A stretch of DNA of 64,000 nucleotides, from contig ML978122.1 of NCBI GenBank assembly GCA_010015805.1, positions 1,026,453 through 1,090,452 of the forward strand, written 5' to 3'. Shown here piece after piece: positions 44,664 through 55,958 of this stretch. Both the position numbers and the translations under genes were made by a program. Under the pieces are notes generated by a model. It had not been told where the DNA came from. It did no database searches and saw only the letters and a list, made by a program, of their open reading frames with translations. Position 1 is the stretch's first letter; each line of letters opens with the position of its first letter. The stretch is from Rhizodiscina lignyota (lineage: Eukaryota; Ascomycota; Dothideomycetes; Aulographales; Rhizodiscinaceae).

Positions 44664-46577
44664 GGCGGAGAGGGAAGGGAAGGGGGATTTAAATTATCCT
44701 GTGCAGCATGATCGGATGGACGCATGCGCCACGCGAACTCTGATCGAGTCGCAGATTGGATTCCGGCAGGAAGGGTTGGGTTGGATGAGGTGGAGTTTGG
44801 GAAATGCGAGTGCACGTTACACCACATACACCACCATCGATATGGTGGAAGTGATGGTGGTTGGTCCGGGTTGCACGGCCGCTCCCGCACTATACACGCG
44901 GCATAATTTGCTGAAAGCACGACTCCAGAGAGGGGTTTGAACGATAAGGCTGGAGAAAATGAAGTCAGAGGCAGATCGGCGTGATAAAGTTCAACGTGAG
45001 CGATGTGCTGACTAGAAGCATACGAGGGTTCACCCAAACTCGGAAGGGCGGCGAACGGCCTGTAATCTCAAATGATGACGACAACGAGGAGAGGTCAAAG
45101 CAGGACGGAGGGATCTGTGTCTTGGATCCTGAAGAGAGAAGGCGGAGAGAGAGGGGAGAGGGGAAGAAGTCGAGCTCGAGAGCAGAGGCTCAGGCGGCGC
45201 CGAGTCTGGTACGGATATAAGACAGTCGACAGGCCAAGCAAGATTGAGCAAGAGGCAGGGCCATATGTACGGTCAAATAGACTCGCAGGGCGAAACCGGT
45301 CGCCTCGCGTCAGTCTGTCACCGACTCAGCGGCATGTGGGAGAGCCAAGCGAGAGGATAGAGGATGTTTTAGAGGGAAGCAGGGGACTCTGCGACGCCAG
45401 TGGTCAGATGGGCCAGCGGTTTGATGGAGTATGGTGTGCAGATGGGCGGGCGATGGCAAAAGATACGGAACGTCAGGGTTCGCCTGGCTGGGAAACTAGT
45501 GGAGGGTGGAGAGGGGCAAGAGGCAAACCTCAGGACCTCGAGGTCAAGCAAGCTGTTTCAGGCCCATGTGGACGCAGGAAGCTTTGATGCAAGGAGCCCC
45601 AGCGTGAGAAGGGGATAGTGTGCCGCGATGGCGCAAGACGCTTTGAGCAGATTGAGAAGAACAGGCTGAAAAGGCGCCGCAATTGGTTGAAACAGTGGCC
45701 GAGTGTGGAGGCCCGCGTTGCCCGCTAGCAAAGCATCTATACCACGCTTACACGCTTATGAACGGCGCGCAAGAAGCAGTGCGGAGCGCCTTTTGCTGAA
45801 TGCGTGGCCCGTCACCGCGCTAGATCGTCTTATGGCTGGCGATGGAACGGCGGATTCCACGTGGAATGCGAGCACGGATTCCGTCGAAGGCTCGAAACGC
45901 TCGCTTGCGCCTTTGATGGGGAGTGAGGTGGGATAAGACATATCAAGACGCAGGTGTACGCAAGGCACGACTCCCTCGTCGCATAGCTCCAGAGGCCGCT
46001 ATACAAGGACTCACTTAGCTCCCGAACGCACTCTCATGAGCAGCCAGTGAAGTCGTTCCCATTTGCTTCCGACGCTGCGAGTCATGGCCGGAGCCACCCC
46101 ATCAACGTCGCGGCAGCGGGCCTTTATTAGGCTTTCGATCGAGAGGGCTCTCCCGCTCCGACATGGACAGGTTGCCTATCTACCTGGCTAGTCAGACATG
46201 TCGTACTGTATCTGAATTCCTCCGTACGTATCCAAGGGAGTCCCAGGAGAGCATCAGCAGGGCCCAGGTATCGCGAGCCAGCTGATGCTCCGACAGTGAC
46301 ACTCGCACGGCCCGCGTCTATTCACGGTGAAAAGACGATTGAAACTTGAGAGCTCGGTCGCCGCGATCCTCATGCCCCTGCCGATAGAAGTCCTATTAAA
46401 ACTGCATCACCGCGTCGGATATCCCACCGTCCAGCTCTACCGCGCCTCGCGCGTGCGTCTGCATCACATTTTAACGTTTCTCCTTACCGGGCTGTCGTCG
46501 CATGTCGCGACGTCAAGGGGATTTGACTCCGCCGGCTGTGACGCCCAGACCCTTTCAATCCTGGGCTTTATTGAGCC
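44664..46577. other. 1.9 kb intergenic region
   Basis: Long upstream region of the disordered-protein gene (start 44663, minus) and 3' flank of hcs1 (stop at 46578). A CCACCAT...ATGGTGG hairpin (7-bp arms, 4-nt loop) lies at 44831-44848. Frames on both strands, for example 45072-45587 plus, look like chance. Confidence 0.45.
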
Positions 46578-49224
46578 TCACGCGCCGCATATTTCCTCGT
46601 ATAACTCGCCCGCGTTGGGATATCTGAGGTCCGCTTTCTCCTCCAAGTATGCCATCCACCGCTTTAGGAACCCGCTTCCCCTATGTGAGGTCAGTCAGTA
46701 CCCCAGGCCAACCTGCATCGGATGCGCGCGGCGCAGTGAGAGGATTCACAACCTCACCGGTTGCTCGTTACGTACCTGCCAACGCTCTCCGAGTCCCCAA
46801 TTACGCAGAGATGTCTCTTGGGACGTGTCATTGCAACTAGCGGAAGATTCATGTCGCATTAGCCTTTTGCTCTTTTGTTTTTCCACCGTGCCCTGGCCTG
46901 CCTGCGAATCCTGCAAGCAAAACTGTAGCATGCAGGAGAGAGCGGCAAGCGCAGCCTCTCGGAGTGCCCCATTACTCTCTCCCATGCGAACGGCATGCTG
47001 CAAGACGTTACACTTACCGTTGAGGCGCCTTTGTTCCCCCAGGAAGCCAACCTCGTGCTCCGCATTGCTCCTGACCAGGCTCAGCACCACGGCTTCCTTC
47101 TCGCGACCCTGGAAGCCATCAACGCTGCCTAGTTCGAGTCCTGGGAATGCTTCCTTAAGCATCTGAGACAGTATCGCAAGCTGATAACGAATTAGTATGT
47201 TATGCGCCCGATGGCCCGACCCGGGCGCGCGTGACCGGTGAGAATAGGCGAAGAAGAAAAAGAAGATTGTCTGGAGACCCCTTATACATACCTGCGCGTT
47301 ATATGGTGTCACGACAGCTATATCTTCAGGGTGTACGCCTGCCTGGACAAGGTTGCGGACATGCACCTTCACCAATGCGGCTTCGAGCTCATTACTCTTG
47401 CTTTCGCCCAACATCAATGATCCTTTCTTCTTCCCTTCGCCAATCTCATCGTCTTCAGTCTTCTCAAGAAATTCTCCGCCTTGTGTATCCCAGAATACAA
47501 GGGGCTCCCTGGTGTCTTCGCTATCTTCCACCTCGTATGGCAGATCCTTGAGCAGTCTAGCTTTAACTGCTTCAGCGGCGACAAGCTTCCCCTCGTAAAG
47601 CTCTTCAGACGGGAACCTCATGATCTTCTCGTGCATCCGGTACTGTGTCGTTAGCATTCTCTTTATCCTGTCCCCATGCAGATCCAACAGCCTATCAAAC
47701 ATTGTCACTTCCAATGTCACTTTCACACCGGCACCACTTCCCTCTTTTGCATGTTCTTTTGCGTCACCATTCTTCTCAGCCTTCTTGCTGCTTTTGCTCT
47801 CCTTTGCAGTTTTCGAATTACGCGATTTTATTGTCGGCGGCAGCTGAAGATGATCGCCGGCCAGGACAAGCTTTCGAACACCCGTTGCGATAACTGGAAC
47901 CCAACATGCAGCTTCGAGCGCCTGACTCGCCTCGTCCACGATCACCACGTCAAACGCCGGCTTGCCGCCTTGCGCAGTCGCTTTAACGTGCCATCCACCA
48001 GCTCCGTGCAATGTTGCGAGCACAACCTTGCTGCCGCCCACCAGAGCATCGGTGCAATTCCTCTCCCTTTCCCTATACTCTTTCCTCAATTCCTTCAGAT
48101 CTGTATAGATCTGCCTCCGCTCCCTGCCATTTCTCGTCTTTCGTATGCTGGCTTGCTTTGCATCCATCTCGTTTCGGATATCCTTCACCAACTCTGCTGC
48201 GTCGCTGGTTCTCGTTAACACATCCAAGGAGTGCTGTACTACAGATGGCAGCAGCCGCGCGGGGTGCCCCACACGAACCATGGGGACCTTGTGCGATGCC
48301 AGGCGCTCGACAATGTTGTCCACGCTAATGTTCGACGGTCCGCACACTAGTAACCGCTGGTTTTGCTTGAGAAGCTGAAGGATTAGTTCGATTAGCGTGT
48401 GGGTTTTCCCTGTGCCTGGTGGGCCGTGGATGAGAGCGACGTCTGGCGCTGCTAGCGCAAACTTGACGGCCTCTTTTTGAGAGTCATTCAGAGATGGATC
48501 AATCCATGGTAGACTTTCCAGTTCTCGAAGTGTCTCCGGGTTGGGAGGCGTAGGAGAAGCTTGACCAAAGAGGACACGCATAAGGATCGTGTGAGAGGAC
48601 TCTGGAAGTTGCTGAAGGGACCGCATCGTGTCGTTCATCCTGACAAACCGTCAGGACCACAATCTCACAGTGACACAAATCAAAAGTGCACGATATACCT
48701 CTTGTATGTAACGTCATTCGCCAATTTGACACTATTATATACACAATCAGCCTCTGCTCTGCCACACACAAGCAGACATCCACGTACATCCACACCCGTC
48801 CACTCGGAACTTCCGCATCCTCCTTGTCCAGCGCCACGCTCACTCCCGCAGCTCCAACCTTCGTCACCACCCCATTGACGCCCTTCTCCTTCTTCTCGCT
48901 CTTCTCCCCCTTCTTCGCCGCGCCAGAAACAGCCTCCTGCACCCCGACAATGTCGCCCGTCCGGATCCCATGCTCAGGCAGCCCAGCCTCCGCCCCTCCA
49001 ACCGCGGAGTCCAGCTCCAGCTCGATCACCGTCTTGCCACCTAGGCCAGTGCGCTGTGACGTCACGCTGAGATTGAGGATCGCGAGGCCGGCACGCTGGA
49101 GGGACTTGGGCGAGGCGTTGGAGGTGAGCGCGGCGGTTTCAGCGAGCTCTGCTTTGAGCTCGGCGTCGAGGAGCTTGAGCTGGGTGGATGCGAAGGCGGG
49201 GATGTCTGTGGGTGTTGGCGCCAT
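46578..49224 (-). CDS. hcs1: SF1B DNA/RNA helicase Hcs1 (SMUBP-2/IGHMBP2-like)
   Basis: UPF1-like superfamily 1B helicase related to yeast Hcs1 and human IGHMBP2. Six exons: 49224-48788, 48731-48699 (33 nt), 48639-47292, 47180-47018, 46836-46776 and 46680-46578; introns of 56, 59, 111, 181 and 95 nt. 714 residues. The 33-nt exon supplies VKLANDVTYKR ahead of MNDTMRSLQQLP. The 111-nt intron (47181-47291) is in frame without stop, so an unspliced reading would insert 37 wrong residues. Motifs: Walker A GPPGTGKT (about 229-236), Q-motif-like LNDSQKEAV, motif Ia GPSNISVDNIVER, motif II VDEASQ, GDHLQLPPT (III), TTQYRMHEKIM (IV), DGFQGREKEAVVLSLVRSN (V) and LNVAMTRPKRHLCVIGDSE (VI). It ends LRYPNAGELYEEICGA. 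No R3H or zinc finger follows, unlike human IGHMBP2. Confidence 0.93.
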
Positions 49225-49945
49225 GATGGCGAGTTGAGAAGAGGAAAAGGGCAGATGGAAGAGACTAGTTGAGAGGGAGAGAATGCGGAAGGTGGATTAA
49301 ATGGGAAATGGAGGTGGGTTGTGTTTGTGTAGATTGGTCCTTGTTACGCATGAAGAGCTGTAGCTTTTGGCTTCAAAGGCGGTAGGAGACAGCAGAACTA
49401 TAAACACCGATAGCTCCGGTGTCGGCTATTTTTCGGGCACGCTTGGCCTCGATGAAGTGTGAAAGGGTGAAGCAATAATCGAATTTTGTTCTTCAAGCCA
49501 GTTGAAAGCATCGCTAGAAATTTAGTTCAATCTACTTCAGGCTTTGTTTGAGCGACTTGCATAGCTTTGGCAAGTAGGATCTCTCTAAATTAAAGAAACT
49601 ATGCATCAAAGCGCTTCAGTGTGTCGAAGCTGTACGTAATTCTTTTTCCTCATCTTCTTCAGTCCAAGCGAGCGCATCCCAGGAAGTTATGTTCAATGTA
49701 CTTTGGTCCGTGTTGATTGAATTGCACAGCTGCGATGAACTTGATCTATCTTTACTAAACTGTCATCTATGTAAACAATCCTTGTCAAAGTTGCAACCAA
49801 GAAAACGAGAGACAATCTATTGCATTCTTGAACCCAAACAGCGCCGATGAAATCAAAGTCTCAGAAAACGCCGACAACTCTATGACACTACTCGTACATC
49901 CAACATTCATAAGACCCGTCACACCTCTTTCCGATGACCATTCGC
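49225..49945. other. Intergenic region upstream of hcs1
   Basis: 721 nt: hcs1 promoter and 3' flank of the secreted-protein gene. Nothing else seen. Confidence 0.4.
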
Positions 49946-50398
49946 CTAGAAGTTAGGGCAGTTGAATCCATTGACCTCTGGGAACTCATTGTCGAAGATT
50001 TTGTTGATCTTCTTCGCTTGGTCGTGGGTAGCTGTGAATTGGACGAACATGTGGTGTTTCTTGGTCGGCTTGCACTCTTGAAGTCCAGAACCGAGAGTTT
50101 TGCCGATCTTGCCGCTCAAAGAGTGGCAGTGGGACTTCTTGAACGGCTCGCCGATGTGAATCTTGTACGTCACGTCGGTGATGAAGTCCGTGGCCTTGCA
50201 AGACTGTGCGCCTTTCGCGACGTCCTCTACGAGATCGACGGAGGGATCAAAGGCCGCGCTCGAACCGGCAGCCGGTGCGCTGGATGTGGTAGCTGCTGCA
50301 CTGGAGCTCGCTGCTGGTGCGGCCGAGCTGGCGGTAGGCGCTGCGAATGTGGAGCCTGCCGCGAGAAGGCTTGTGAGGAAGATGGTTGAGAATTGCAT
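49946..50398 (-). CDS. Small secreted four-cysteine protein (effector-like candidate)
   Basis: Single exon, 150 residues. A signal peptide is clear: short N-region, hydrophobic core and an Ala-rich cleavage region near residue 19-20 (MQFSTIFLTSLLAAGSTFA). An Ala/Ser/Thr/Pro-rich linker (20-50), likely O-glycosylated, precedes a compact domain (about 51-150) with four Cys at 67, 91, 109 and 147, probably two disulphides. No membrane helix or GPI signal. I recognise no family; the layout is that of small secreted fungal proteins, of which some are effectors or cell-wall proteins. It stands alone between two long intergenic stretches. Secretion is well supported; function is unknown. Confidence 0.8.
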   Translation of the reverse strand: MQFSTIFLTSLLAAGSTFAAPTASSAAPAASSSAAATTSSAPAAGSSAAFDPSVDLVEDVAKGAQSCKATDFITDVTYKIHIGEPFKKSHCHSLSGKIGKTLGSGLQECKPTKKHHMFVQFTATHDQAKKINKIFDNEFPEVNGFNCPNF

Positions 50399-51522
50399 TT
50401 TGTGTGGTATTGCTGAAAGATGTAGATTTGCTTGATGATGATGATTCAGGATGTAGAGTGAAGGTGATGGTGATTGCTTTGATGAGAACTGACACGAAGG
50501 GAAGCCATCTTAAATACCCTAAATCTCTTCCCTAATTCACCAAGTATAGCATCTGGATGGACACCTTCATACTGAGAGTGTTCTAAGAAAATCATGAAGC
50601 TGCTACTGATGACCCGAAAATGTGGCCTATGAGCAACGAAACGTGACATGGAGTTGGAGATATGTGATCCGAGCTTGATTCTTTTTTAGAATGACGAAAT
50701 CGAATACAGGAATATTCGCGTGTGATTAGAGGACTCTTACCTAACAACAGGCTCCTAGGGTATCTCCACTATGTGGCCAAGCGCATGGCTGTGATGGATT
50801 CACAAGGGGAAAACTGTGGAACTTTAACGCTTGGCAATTGCAACGTCTTTGCGGCTGTAGTCGCTCAAGACGTGGCTGAAGTTGATCTTAATCGAAGGTG
50901 GTTAAGAGCTTTTTGGTTGGATTCAGCTCCGACGTCGCTCGATGAGCCTCATGACGCCGCTTTCCGGAGAAATCCACGTTTGCTTATGAACGATCCAGAC
51001 TTCCCGCGAGTCACTGTGTTGGTGAAGATCATCGTCGAATACTACTATACATCTTTTGTACAAACATACGCATTTACGTATTAGAGGATATGATCTGCAG
51101 GGACCCACTTTGAGGTATAAAAATAGCTACTTCATTTATCTCGCCCGACGACAATCATCTCCATCTGCCTTTCATTCATTTTCCTATGCTTGAATAATGA
51201 CTCCACTCATTATTCGATTTCGATAGTTCTATAATTGACTCCATCATAAGTCGGGGTCTGTGACAGCGGCCACGCCGACAAGTTCAGTAGTACAATAGGT
51301 GGAGGATGAAACTACCAGAGCTGAACGCAGGGCTGTGAAGTGGCGTCTAGTTAATCAGGATGTCGAGGTCCATCGAACGAATGGAAGCCGAGTAGCCACG
51401 CGAATCATAGAAATGGCCTTCCCATTTCATTACATCCATCCACGAACCATAAAAAGAGCTACCACTGGTCCTCACATATGTTTATCTTGTCGGTTTGTTC
51501 CAACGGTTCCACACCAATTTCA
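50399..51522. other. 1.1 kb intergenic region
   Basis: Promoter of the secreted-protein gene (start 50398, minus) followed by the 3' flank of the SRPBCC gene. No gene or repeat supported. Confidence 0.4.
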
Positions 51523-52122
51523 CTAGCGATACCCGGCAGCCCGTCTCTCTTCACTGATCTTCTTTAACCCTTCAGCTCGCTCATCCAAGCCCTTTTGAAT
51601 AGTTGCACCGACAGCAAATTTGACCAACCATGCACGAATCCCGTGAAACTCCTCGTAGCTGCGGTACTCGCACTCGTCCTCGCTCACAGCCACGATCTCA
51701 TTGTACTGCCTGCAAGGTGGATGCAGCAGTGAAGGTATGCATGACCAGACTGCGCAATAAAGCTTTCCTTCTTCTGGAATTGATACCTCATTGACGACTA
51801 TATCGGATGGGGCCTCTGATCGCTTCGATGACGGTGAACTTCCTGGGAGACTGGCGAAGAAGCGGATTTTGTCGCCTTCCTTCATCTTCGAGGATTTGTT
51901 AACATGGGTAGCACTCGATCCACCCTTGGCACTACCGGCTCTTTCAAGATACTCTAATCGAGGAATATATGTGTTCCACTCAGGCCATGTCGAAGTGTCC
52001 GTGAGAAATTCGAATACGAAAAACGCTGGAGCTCGGATTTTAGTGCGAGTGTAAGGAAGAAAAACGGCTGAAATGGATGATGGAGGAAATGGAACATCCA
52101 GAGGATCGGAAGGAGAATTCAT
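51523..52122 (-). CDS. SRPBCC (START/polyketide-cyclase-like) family protein
   Basis: Single exon, 199 residues. The N-terminal half shows the SRPBCC opening: IRAPAFFVFEFLTDTSTWPEWNTYIPRLEYLE, in which a Trp-Pro-x-Trp-Asn block starts the ligand-binding fold. The second half has the expected QYNEIVAVSEDECEYRSYEEFHGIRAWLVKFAVG strand and the long C-terminal helix. These proteins bind hydrophobic ligands; this one has no catalytic residue I can point to. A short in-frame unspliced stretch near WSCIPSLLHPPC is possible but too short (36 nt) to call an intron. Divergent from the DHCR24-like gene (741 nt apart), so a link to lipid or sterol handling is conceivable but unproven. Confidence 0.75.
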   Translation of the reverse strand: MNSPSDPLDVPFPPSSISAVFLPYTRTKIRAPAFFVFEFLTDTSTWPEWNTYIPRLEYLERAGSAKGGSSATHVNKSSKMKEGDKIRFFASLPGSSPSSKRSEAPSDIVVNEVSIPEEGKLYCAVWSCIPSLLHPPCRQYNEIVAVSEDECEYRSYEEFHGIRAWLVKFAVGATIQKGLDERAEGLKKISEERRAAGYR

Positions 52123-52863
52123 TTGACTGAAAGCTAGCTTTTACTGGCTTTTGGAGCGTGGCAGACTCGTGGAGTTGCATGTGGCTTTAAGGGGGCGGCA
52201 TCTCCAAATAATTGCTCCGTGTCTGACGAGGGGGGTTACACACTTTCATCTTGGCCTGCACGGAGACTCAGCTGAAAGTCCATTATGATAAGTAGCCATA
52301 CGAGCCACAGATCATAAAGGTTACCAGCTGAACTTCGAGTTGCGAAGCTTAGGACTCAGATCGGGTCTGAACATGGGAAGGCTTCATATGTTCCCAAGGA
52401 TAGGTAGGGTACTGCAAAGGTACGATTCCATAATAGCTTACCAAGACTTATTTTGCCATTTCGAGACCAGATTCAGACACTATATATAAAGATAAATTCA
52501 ATGTGTGACCCTTGGTTATCTAGACGCATTTTTGGTGGAATTAGAGGTGGTGTCAAACTCTGGCCTCAAACGCTCAGTTTATGGAAAAGACCAGACGAAG
52601 CTTAGCGCCAAGTTCTGTAATATTTCACTATTAACGGACTAGCGCATAATTTTCAAAGTTTCTGCTGTGCGAACTCCTGTTTTATTCGTCACCGAAAGTC
52701 TCTAACTTCTTTATAGCGCAGTTCTGCACTTATTCATCAAGGAGCGTAGCAATTTCAAGAGCATGAAGAATGTACAATAGTTCCTGGAAGCGTCCATACT
52801 CGAGCACGAGCGGAATAGCATTTTGCTTCATCAGCGATTGAGCTGTCCTGTTTCGATTGGGAC
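52123..52863. promoter_or_regulatory. Divergent promoter SRPBCC / DHCR24-like
   Basis: 741 nt between divergent start codons; holds both promoters. Moderately AT-rich at 52400-52740. No specific element recognised. Confidence 0.4.
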
Positions 52864-54363
52864 ATGCAAACCCACCGCAAAGCTGTTGCAGAGATAGCTG
52901 CAACAGTACGGTCCCATTTCGAACGAAATGAATCTTTCAGGATAAACCATGGCTCCACAAACAGTACGCGTCAAATGGCGCGACGGGGCCGGACAGTCGA
53001 CATCAGTGCGCTCTCTAACGTCCTCCAAGTTGATACGCAGAAGAAGACAGCATTGGTAGAACCCAACGTTCCCATGGACCGACTTGTTGAGGCAACAATG
53101 AAACATAACCTCATCCCACCCGTGGTTATGGAGTTCCCTGGCATTACTGTTGGCGGAGGCTATGCAGGCACTGCAGGGGAAAGCAGCTCGTTCAAGCATG
53201 GCTTCTTCAATGAAACGATGAATTCGGTGGAGATGGTTCTGGCCAGCGGAGATCTCATCACAGCGTCTAATTCCGAGCACTCAGATCTCTTTCACGGGGC
53301 AGCGGGTGCTGTTGGAAGCTTTGGAATCACCACTCTGGTCGAGCTCCAGCTGATCCGGGCAAAGAAATATGTCAAGGCAACCTATCATCCAGTACATGCT
53401 GTCCCGGAGGCACTGGAAAAGGTTAAAGAGATGGTCCAAGATCCTGAATTGGATTATGTGGACGGCATCCTATTTTCCAAAACACACGGTGCCATCATTA
53501 CCGGACAGTTGACAGATGATCTACCATCAGCATCTGAAATCCAACGCTTCAGCCGGGCGAATGATCCCTGGTACTATCTACATGTCCAGGATAGAACCTC
53601 GCAATCCCCAGGAAAACCCATCGTCGAGTATATTCCAACAGCCGATTACTGCTTTCGCTATGATCGAGGCGGATTTTGGGTCGGCCGTTCCGCTTTCCAA
53701 TATTTCAATTTCCCATTCAACAGCTTCACGCGATGGTGGTTGGACGAATTCATGCATACTCGGATGTTATACAGAGCGCTCCATGCCAGTGGACAGTCAA
53801 GGAAGTATGTGGTGCAAGACCTGGCGCTTCCTTTTTCAACCGCCGAGACATTCATCAACTACACGGATCAGTCTTTTGGAATTTGGCCACTCTGGTTATG
53901 TCCGCTACGACAAAGCCGCCTTCCGACGCTTCATCCTCACAATCCTGAGACGGAGCCGGACGGAAAGTCGTTAAAACCGCTGATAAACATCGGACTTTGG
54001 GGCTGGGGTCCATCTAACCCTCGGGAGTTCATCGCGAAGAATAGAGAACTAGAGCAGAAGCTGCGCGAATTAGGCGGAATGAAGTGGCTCTACGCACAAA
54101 CATATTACGGGGAAGACGAATTCTGGCAAATGTTCGATCGCCAATGGTACGAAGCCCTTCGAGAGAAGTACAACGCCAAATCTTTACCAAGTGTTTGGAA
54201 TAAAGTGCACGTCGATGTTGAGGCGGAAGAGGCAGCCATAGCCGGATCGTGGAGCGGATGGCTGAAGTCGGTCTGGCCTGTCAGTGGCATCTGGGGGTTA
54301 TATAAAGCGATTCAGAGCGGTGAATATCTGATTGCGAGACGTTCGACATGGAAGTCCACTTGA
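52864..54363 (+). CDS. DHCR24-like FAD-dependent oxidoreductase
   Basis: Flavoprotein of the FAD-binding PCMH family, closest in layout to delta(24)-sterol reductase (DHCR24/DIMINUTO). Single exon, 499 residues. PCMH features: RINHGSTNSTRQ, VDISALSNVLQVDTQKKTALVEPNVPMDRLVEATMKHNL, then PGITVGGGYAGTAGESSSFKHGFF and GAAGAVGSFGITTLVELQL. The C-terminal part carries LWLCPLR and MKWLYAQTYYGEDEFWQMFDRQWYEALREKY, both typical of DHCR24. An N-terminal membrane anchor, present in animal DHCR24, is not obvious. Ergosterol synthesis reduces C24(28) with Erg4, so the true substrate in a fungus is unclear. Confidence 0.88.
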   Translation: MQTHRKAVAEIAATVRSHFERNESFRINHGSTNSTRQMARRGRTVDISALSNVLQVDTQKKTALVEPNVPMDRLVEATMKHNLIPPVVMEFPGITVGGGYAGTAGESSSFKHGFFNETMNSVEMVLASGDLITASNSEHSDLFHGAAGAVGSFGITTLVELQLIRAKKYVKATYHPVHAVPEALEKVKEMVQDPELDYVDGILFSKTHGAIITGQLTDDLPSASEIQRFSRANDPWYYLHVQDRTSQSPGKPIVEYIPTADYCFRYDRGGFWVGRSAFQYFNFPFNSFTRWWLDEFMHTRMLYRALHASGQSRKYVVQDLALPFSTAETFINYTDQSFGIWPLWLCPLRQSRLPTLHPHNPETEPDGKSLKPLINIGLWGWGPSNPREFIAKNRELEQKLRELGGMKWLYAQTYYGEDEFWQMFDRQWYEALREKYNAKSLPSVWNKVHVDVEAEEAAIAGSWSGWLKSVWPVSGIWGLYKAIQSGEYLIARRSTWKST

Positions 54364-55069
54364 TTACAATTGCAGCACCTTCTCAGTGGTCTGCATTGGT
54401 GTGTATCTTCAGCCGGCCAGCTCTGCTCCTCTTGGCCGGCTCTTTTCTGCATCAGTTGCCTTATACCCCAATCAAAGAGCCCCTTCGGAGATGTATATTA
54501 CTAGACATTATATCTAACGGCGGTTATTTCCAGTCGTAGGAATAGATTGTACCACATCAGTCATAATGTTAAATGGAACTATCATATATAGTCGTAAGGT
54601 CGAATTTTGGGTTTTCTGTCAGAGGTAAATAATGAAGATTCTCATCGTATGATTTCGCTAAATATAAAGTGCCTCTTCTTCAGCCTCGACCGTCGTGTAT
54701 CTACACATTTGGACACAGCAGAAACCACCTGTGGCCCACCTCTACGATAAAATGACTTTCACTGGTCACTACGACTACCTATGCATGCTTGGAGCTGCCT
54801 CGACACCATAACAGATGCCCCAAAATGCCGCTAACCCCGCAGAACGTCATTAGCTGCATTTGCTTGGAGCTACGCCCCGCGGGATGGAAGCTCAAGACAT
54901 TCCCGAATCACAAGATAGCAGATTTTGTAATCAAATCGAAGTGACCTCTCTTTACACGTCCCCAATTGATCAAATATCTTCAGCTCCATTCCAGGATATC
55001 GCGCTCTCTCTCAGCCCGTAACTACCTAACCTCTCTTCACCATCGTCACCAGACTCACCAACCGCGATA
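54364..55069. other. Intergenic region
   Basis: 706 nt; 3' end of the DHCR24-like gene and promoter of the DsbA-like gene. A single TTGCCTTA at 54456-54463 appears to be background. No gene seen. Confidence 0.4.
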
Positions 55070-55759
55070 ATGACGTACGACTCCACCATCTCCTTCACGC
55101 TCGACACCATCTGCCCCTGGACCTACCTCGCCTACCGCCGCCTCACCTCCGCCCTCTCCAAGTACGCCGACGCGAACCCCTCCTCCCCTGCTACATTCCA
55201 CCTCAAGTTCATACCCTACCAGCTCTACCCCGAAGTGTCGAAAGAGGGGGAGGGCAAGTACGAGTGGTATAAGCGCGAGAAGTACCAAGACTCGGACGAG
55301 CTGATGCGCAAGTACACGGCGGTGATGGGCGCGTACGGGCGTGGGTGCAGTCCGCCGATTCATTTCAAGTTCGGTGGCACTGTCGCGAACACGTTGGACG
55401 CGCATCGGGTGATACAGCATTTCCAGGAGGAGAAGGGGGAGGCGGTCGCGATGGGGATTGTGGGCAGTTTGTACAGGCAGTATTTCGAGGAGGAGCGGCA
55501 TCCTGCCTCAGAGGAGACGCTGGTTAAGGCGTGTGTGGAGGCGGGGGTTCCAGAGGCGGATGCGAAGGCATTCGTAGAGGACGAGTATGAGGGCTTACAG
55601 GAGACGAAGATGGCGATTAGCGACCAAAACCAGAATGGGATCGATGCTGTGCCGCATGTTGTGTTTGAAGGGAAGAGACGAGATATATCACTCACAGGTG
55701 CAAAGGAGGTAGATCAGTACATCAAAACTATGGACAAGATCGCGCAGGAGAGCGGATGA
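55070..55759 (+). CDS. DsbA/FrnE-like thioredoxin-fold protein
   Basis: Single exon, 229 residues. DsbA family (FrnE/2-hydroxychromene-2-carboxylate isomerase-like group): N-terminal strand ISFTLDTICPWTYLAYRRL, helical insertion in the middle, then a C-terminal cis-Pro region GIDAVPHVVFEG. The active-site motif is C-P-W-T, so the second Cys of CxxC is missing; a classical dithiol oxidoreductase reaction is unlikely, and glutathione-dependent or isomerase-type chemistry is more plausible. No signal peptide, so cytosolic. The first 200 nt are very C-rich, typical of a highly biased codon set. Confidence 0.88.
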   Translation: MTYDSTISFTLDTICPWTYLAYRRLTSALSKYADANPSSPATFHLKFIPYQLYPEVSKEGEGKYEWYKREKYQDSDELMRKYTAVMGAYGRGCSPPIHFKFGGTVANTLDAHRVIQHFQEEKGEAVAMGIVGSLYRQYFEEERHPASEETLVKACVEAGVPEADAKAFVEDEYEGLQETKMAISDQNQNGIDAVPHVVFEGKRRDISLTGAKEVDQYIKTMDKIAQESG

Positions 55760-55958
55760 AATTAGTAGCAGCATATCTGGAATTTGCATGACTCGGTGAT
55801 TACTTTGATTTCGCGTGCTAAGGCATATAGTAGAGAAGTCGCAGAATAACGGCAATCTCTGAGTGTAGTTCGTACACATCCAACAGCGGGTATGCTCCCC
55901 CGGAACGCCAGGTCATTATTTACACCATCGATGTGCTCGCCGAGATGAGGGGGGTTCG

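Noticed and set aside
44831-44848. Hairpin with 7-bp arms
   Set aside because: Short and isolated; expected by chance in 64 kb.
45072-45587. 171-codon plus-strand frame
   Set aside because: Arg/Glu/Gly-rich chance frame in intergenic DNA with open frames also on the other strand.
46327-47166. 279-codon plus-strand open frame
   Set aside because: It lies antisense over the 3' exons and introns of hcs1, whose motifs are clear; the frame has no domain.
51700-51760. Possible short intron within the SRPBCC gene
   Set aside because: The only GT...AG pair restoring the motif is about 36 nt, shorter than any other intron here.
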